DNA of 64,000 bases from Microbacterium binotii (GTDB lineage Bacteria; Actinomycetota; Actinomycetes; Actinomycetales; Microbacteriaceae). The notes under the pieces are model-generated. The model was not told the origin of the DNA. It searched no databases and worked only from the letters and a program-made list of their open reading frames with translations. The position numbers and the translations under genes are program-made. Shown here in pieces: positions 61,231 to 64,000 of the stretch (position 1 is the first letter of the stretch; each line of letters opens with the position of its first letter). The stretch is taken from NCBI RefSeq assembly GCF_021398715.1, contig NZ_CP090347.1:1488001-1552000 (forward strand). Direction: 5' to 3'.

Positions 61231-61434
61231 ATGAGCACGACCGAAGCGCTATGGGTGGCCTACGGGAGCACCGGTGTGGTGGGCAGCATTCGCAAGGACG
61301 CCGGGGAGTATGTCGTCACGATGAGCGGTGCGGACGACCATCTCGGAAGCTATCCGAGCATGGAGATCGCGAAGGGCGCGCTGCGCGCGCAACTCAAGCC
61401 CGGCTCGGCGTGGCCGGAGTTCCGTCAGCACTGA
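61231..61434 (+). CDS. Small conserved-looking protein of unknown function
   Basis: A 67-residue protein starting MSTTEALWVAYGSTGVVGSI, mostly beta-like with a helical C-terminus. I do not recognise the family. The ATG has a strong GAGGAGGTTCGGC ribosome-binding site, supporting translation. Its last 41 bases overlap the 3' end of the yczE-like gene on the other strand. Confidence 0.65.
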   Translation: MSTTEALWVAYGSTGVVGSIRKDAGEYVVTMSGADDHLGSYPSMEIAKGALRAQLKPGSAWPEFRQH

Positions 61435-62026
61435 TCGGCGAGTGCGTCACGCGGGGTCGTCGCGCCAGCAGCGGCAGGGCGCGGTGCACGAGCGGTCCGA
61501 TGAGGAGCGCGAACGCGACGGTTCCGACGCCCACGGAGCCGCCGAGCAGCCAGCCGCCAGCGAGGACCGTCAGCTCGATGCTGCCGCGCGCGATCCAGAT
61601 GGGGATGCCGAAGCGGGTGTGGAGCCCTGTCATCAGTCCGTCGCGCGGGCCGGGTCCGAGCCCGGCGCTGATGTAGAGGCCGGTGGCGAAGGCGACCAGG
61701 ACGATGCCGCCGAGGAGCACCAGGATCTGGGCGGGGATCCCGTCGGCGTCGGGAACGACATCCAGCACCACCTGCATGCTCGTCCCCAGCAGGAGGATGT
61801 TGGCCAGAGTTCCGACGCCGGGTCGTTGGCGCAGCGGGATCCAGGCCAGCATCACGGCCACCCCCAGGAGATTCACGATCCAGCCGATGCCCCACCCGGT
61901 GTGCAGCGAGATGCCCTGGGCGAGGACGGTCCAGGGATCCACGCCGAGTCCTGCGCGAACGATGAGCGCCTCGCCGGCGCCGTAGATCGCCAAGCCGACG
62001 ACGAGGCGGATCAGTCGTGTGGTCAT
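61394..62026 (-). CDS. yczE: YczE/YitT-like integral membrane protein
   Basis: A 210-residue protein with about five transmembrane helices and the motif GLGPGPRDGLMTGL, characteristic of the YczE group (COG2364). A hydrophilic Arg/Pro/Ser tail of about 25 residues follows the last helix. YczE proteins are usually encoded next to MocR-type regulators, as here, and may transport an unknown small molecule. It is divergent from mocR across 63 bases. Confidence 0.88.
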   Translation of the reverse strand: MTTRLIRLVVGLAIYGAGEALIVRAGLGVDPWTVLAQGISLHTGWGIGWIVNLLGVAVMLAWIPLRQRPGVGTLANILLLGTSMQVVLDVVPDADGIPAQILVLLGGIVLVAFATGLYISAGLGPGPRDGLMTGLHTRFGIPIWIARGSIELTVLAGGWLLGGSVGVGTVAFALLIGPLVHRALPLLARRPRVTHSPISADGTPATPSRA

Positions 62027-62065
62027 GCCAGTCAGCACACCGCAGAATTGGATCGAGGCAAAGAG

Positions 62066-62085
62066 GCCAATCTGAGTAGACTGGC
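62066..62085. promoter_or_regulatory. Inverted repeat over the mocR -10 box
   Basis: GCCAATCT (62066-62073), four bases, AGACTGGC (62078-62085) form an inverted repeat with one mismatch. It covers TAGACT (62077-62082), the leaderless-type -10 of the mocR gene. A second pair ATTGG/CCAAT (62047-62051, 62067-62071) overlaps it. Likely operator for MocR autoregulation and yczE control. Confidence 0.55.
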
Positions 62086-62089
62086 TTGC

Positions 62090-63517
62090 ATGGACTCCCG
62101 AGTGAGCGCGCGTGCGCTGACAGCCCGACTGGGTGGATGGCGCACGAGCGAACCCGCGTATGAAGCCCTCGCGGACGGGATCCGCCTCCTCTGTCTCGAC
62201 AACAGGCTCCCCGCCGGGACCGCGCTGCCGGCGGAACGGGAACTCGCCGCCGTGCTCGGTGTCAGCCGTACGACGGTTGCCGCCGCCTACCGGAGTCTGC
62301 GCGACAGCGGCCACATCCGCAGCCTGCGCGGTTCGGGAAGCGTCACGCAGGGCGCTCCGCAGCGCGCGGCCACCAGAACGGTCTCCGACCCTCGCGCCAT
62401 CGACCTCCAGCAGGCGAGCCCCGCGGCGTGGCCCGGTCTCGCCGGCGTGTTCGCCGAGGCCGCCACGCAGGCGCCGGCGCTCCTGGCGCGCCCCGGCTAC
62501 GACGTGGTCGGACGCGAAGAACTGCGCGCCGCCTTGGCCGACCGGTACACGCGACGTGGCATCCCGACCACGTCGGCCCAGATCCTCATCACGAGCGGGG
62601 CGCAGAGCGCCCTCCACCTGTTGGCGACCGTGCTCGTGCGCCGCGGTGATCGAGCGCTCATCGAGAGTCCGACGTATCCGCACGCCGCCGAGGCGCTGCG
62701 TTCTGCCGGCGCGAGACTGGTGAGCGTTCCGGTCACCCCGGATGAGGGGTGGGATCTGGATCGCGCCGAGCAGGTGTTCGCTCGTGTACGCCCCACACTC
62801 GCGTACCTGATGCCGGACTTCCAGAATCCGACCGGGCGCTCGATGACCGGGGGCGAACGCGAGCTGTTCGCGACGATGGCGGAGCGTGTGGGAACGACAC
62901 TCATCATCGACGAGACGACGGCCGATCTCGACATCGACCGGGCGATCGACCCGCCGCCGTTCGGGGCGGAGCGCCAGGACGATCAGATCGTGCGTGTCGG
63001 TTCGTTCGGGAAGACGGTCTGGGGCGGTCTGCGCGTCGGATGGGTTCGGGCCGAGGAACAGCTCATCCGTCGGCTCATCGCTGCCCGCTTTCCGATCGAA
63101 CTCGGCACCCCCGACTGGGAACAGCACGTCGCGACGCTTCTCCTGCCGCATCTTCCCCAGGTGATCGCGCAGCGGGCGCACCTTCTGCGGACGGGACGTG
63201 ACGCGGTCGGCGCGGCGCTGGCGGCGCAGTTGCCCGAGTGGAACGTCCCCGCGGTCGACGGCGGAGTGGCGCTCTGGGTGGAGCTCGATCGACCGTTCAG
63301 CAGCGCGCTCGTGCTCGCCGCGCGTGCGGAGGGCGTCCTCCTGTCCGCGGGGCCCCGGTTCGGGGTGGATGGGGGATTCGAGAAGAACCTGCGCATCCCC
63401 TTCACGGCATCCGCGTCCGATCTCGAGCGCGCCGTCGACGGGATCGCTCGTGCGTGGCGGCGGACCACCGAGGGAGCGACAGCGCTCAGAGAGGGTGCGC
63501 TGGACGCGGTCGTGTGA
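62090..63517 (+). CDS. MocR-type regulator: GntR helix-turn-helix fused to an aminotransferase-like domain
   Basis: A 475-residue regulator. The N-terminal winged helix-turn-helix reads ALPAERELAAVLGVSRTTVA (about 44-63), then a fold-type-I aminotransferase-like domain with YLMPDFQNPTGRSM and PLP lysine K308 in VGSFGKTVWGG. The PLP lysine is present, so it can bind PLP or its amino adduct. The ATG follows TAGACT by seven bases. It faces yczE, its probable target. Effector unknown. Confidence 0.92.
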   Translation: MDSRVSARALTARLGGWRTSEPAYEALADGIRLLCLDNRLPAGTALPAERELAAVLGVSRTTVAAAYRSLRDSGHIRSLRGSGSVTQGAPQRAATRTVSDPRAIDLQQASPAAWPGLAGVFAEAATQAPALLARPGYDVVGREELRAALADRYTRRGIPTTSAQILITSGAQSALHLLATVLVRRGDRALIESPTYPHAAEALRSAGARLVSVPVTPDEGWDLDRAEQVFARVRPTLAYLMPDFQNPTGRSMTGGERELFATMAERVGTTLIIDETTADLDIDRAIDPPPFGAERQDDQIVRVGSFGKTVWGGLRVGWVRAEEQLIRRLIAARFPIELGTPDWEQHVATLLLPHLPQVIAQRAHLLRTGRDAVGAALAAQLPEWNVPAVDGGVALWVELDRPFSSALVLAARAEGVLLSAGPRFGVDGGFEKNLRIPFTASASDLERAVDGIARAWRRTTEGATALREGALDAVV

Positions 63518-63521
63518 CGGC

Positions 63522-63752
63522 TCAGCCGCGTCGGAGCACCGCGACCGCGTCATCACGTCGCCAGAACTCTCCGACGTCGACAAAGGTCCGTGAGGACCAC
63601 CGATAACGACGGGCGCGGTAGCACGTCCCCTCCGGGCGCAACAACGCGTCGACGACGCCGATCACGACCCCCGCGCCATCGAGCACGCGCCACCGATCCA
63701 TTCCGAGGGCGACCAGAGATGGTGCGGTCGCCGCTCTCGTCCGTGCGTTCAT
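63522..63752 (-). CDS. Small protein of unknown function
   Basis: A 76-residue predicted protein, Arg- and Val-rich with several aromatic residues (MDRWRVLDGAGVVIGVVDAL and RARRYRWSSRTFVDVGEFW). It has a GGGAGGGATGAGCG ribosome-binding region. No family recognised. It converges with mocR four bases away. Confidence 0.6.
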   Translation of the reverse strand: MNARTRAATAPSLVALGMDRWRVLDGAGVVIGVVDALLRPEGTCYRARRYRWSSRTFVDVGEFWRRDDAVAVLRRG

Positions 63753-63898
63753 CGCTCATCCCTCCCGTCGTTCCGACGCTATCGACGACCACCGACACCG
63801 CACCTTCGTTCCTCCCCAGCGAGAGGCGGGCGGCGGTTCCGCCTCATCAAAGCCCGCGAGGGCCTTCCCGCCCGGATCGAACGGGCACAGTGGTCTCC

Positions 63899-63933
63899 GC
63901 TGCGGCGCCCGTCGGGCACCCGGGCGCCGCAGC
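63899..63933 (+). promoter_or_regulatory. 13-bp hairpin upstream of the ssb-like gene
   Basis: GCTGCGGCGCCCG (63899-63911) pairs exactly with 63921-63933 across a nine-base loop. It lies 35 bases before the ssb-like ATG. The 216-base gap 63753-63968 shows no other clear feature; no convincing promoter is seen. Confidence 0.55.
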
Positions 63934-63968
63934 GTCGTCCCACGTGCCCGGTCGAGAGGAGACACATC

Positions 63969-64000
63969 ATGAAGGAACGCATCACGATCGTCGGGAACGT
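63969..64000 (+). CDS. N-terminus of a probable single-stranded DNA-binding protein (cut by the window end)
   Basis: Only the first ten complete codons are inside the window. The peptide reads MKERITIVGN, matching the start of actinobacterial SSB proteins, which open with a short strand ITxxGNV. The ATG has a GAGGAGACACATC ribosome-binding site. With so few residues the family is a guess. Confidence 0.5.
   Translation, partial: MKERITIVGN

Overview
The window is about 64 kb of GC-rich DNA (roughly 70% GC by eye, with many GTG starts and strong third-position G/C) from an actinobacterium. Gene order and product styles point to Microbacteriaceae, most likely Microbacterium. Supporting signs are yceD-rpmF-rnc-mutM-smc-ftsY, ffh followed downstream by rpsP-khpA-rimM-trmD, rplS-lepB-rnhB-DUF2469-yraN-comM-dprA-xerC, rpsB-tsf-pyrH-frr-cdsA, a GlgE-type glucan cluster, and GatCAB. 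It looks like conserved chromosomal core: I see no prophage, insertion sequence, CRISPR array, rRNA operon or replication origin. The genus is inferred; the individual families are mostly clear.

Layout. 0-9.3 kb: ribosome, RNA-processing and repair genes, a small acetyltransferase operon on the minus strand, then smc, ftsY and a DUF2004 protein. 9.3-15 kb: a minus-strand peptide/nickel-type ABC importer (binding protein, two permeases, one fused double ATPase) divergent from a TetR regulator. 15-22 kb: ffh, a secreted SGNH hydrolase, a glutamate-cysteine ligase-like enzyme, the rpsP-khpA-rimM-trmD operon, map and a membrane protein. 22-29.7 kb: rplS with a structured leader, signal peptidase, RNase HII, the comM-dprA-xerC DNA-processing genes, a lipoprotein and a degenerate M23 protein. 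29.7-41 kb: rpsB to cdsA, a DivIVA-like repeat protein, cell-wall and envelope proteins, and a CnoX-type thioredoxin. 41-47 kb: glgX, glgE and glgB on the minus strand. 47-58 kb: cysteine desulfurase, mnmA, ligA, an acyl-CoA ligase, gatCAB and dinB. 58-64 kb: small proteins, clpS with its neighbours, orn, tRNA-His, tRNA-Arg, a yczE/mocR divergent pair and the start of an ssb-like gene.

How genes work together. Cysteine desulfurase and mnmA are adjacent and together supply the sulfur of tRNA 2-thiouridine. gatCAB makes Gln-tRNA(Gln) by transamidation. GlgE and GlgB overlap by four bases and form a maltosyltransferase-plus-branching route to alpha-glucan, with GlgX debranching it. ClpS, a DUF2017 protein and a zincin are chained by four-base overlaps.

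The most distinctive non-coding theme is transcription start architecture. About twenty genes carry a -10-like hexamer whose last base sits six (sometimes seven) bases before the start codon, with no ribosome-binding site, which predicts leaderless mRNAs. Ribosomal-protein and several accessory genes instead have clear purine-rich ribosome-binding sites and structured leaders. No gene-poor stretch exceeds 300 bases; the largest (29738-30035) is the rpsB leader.
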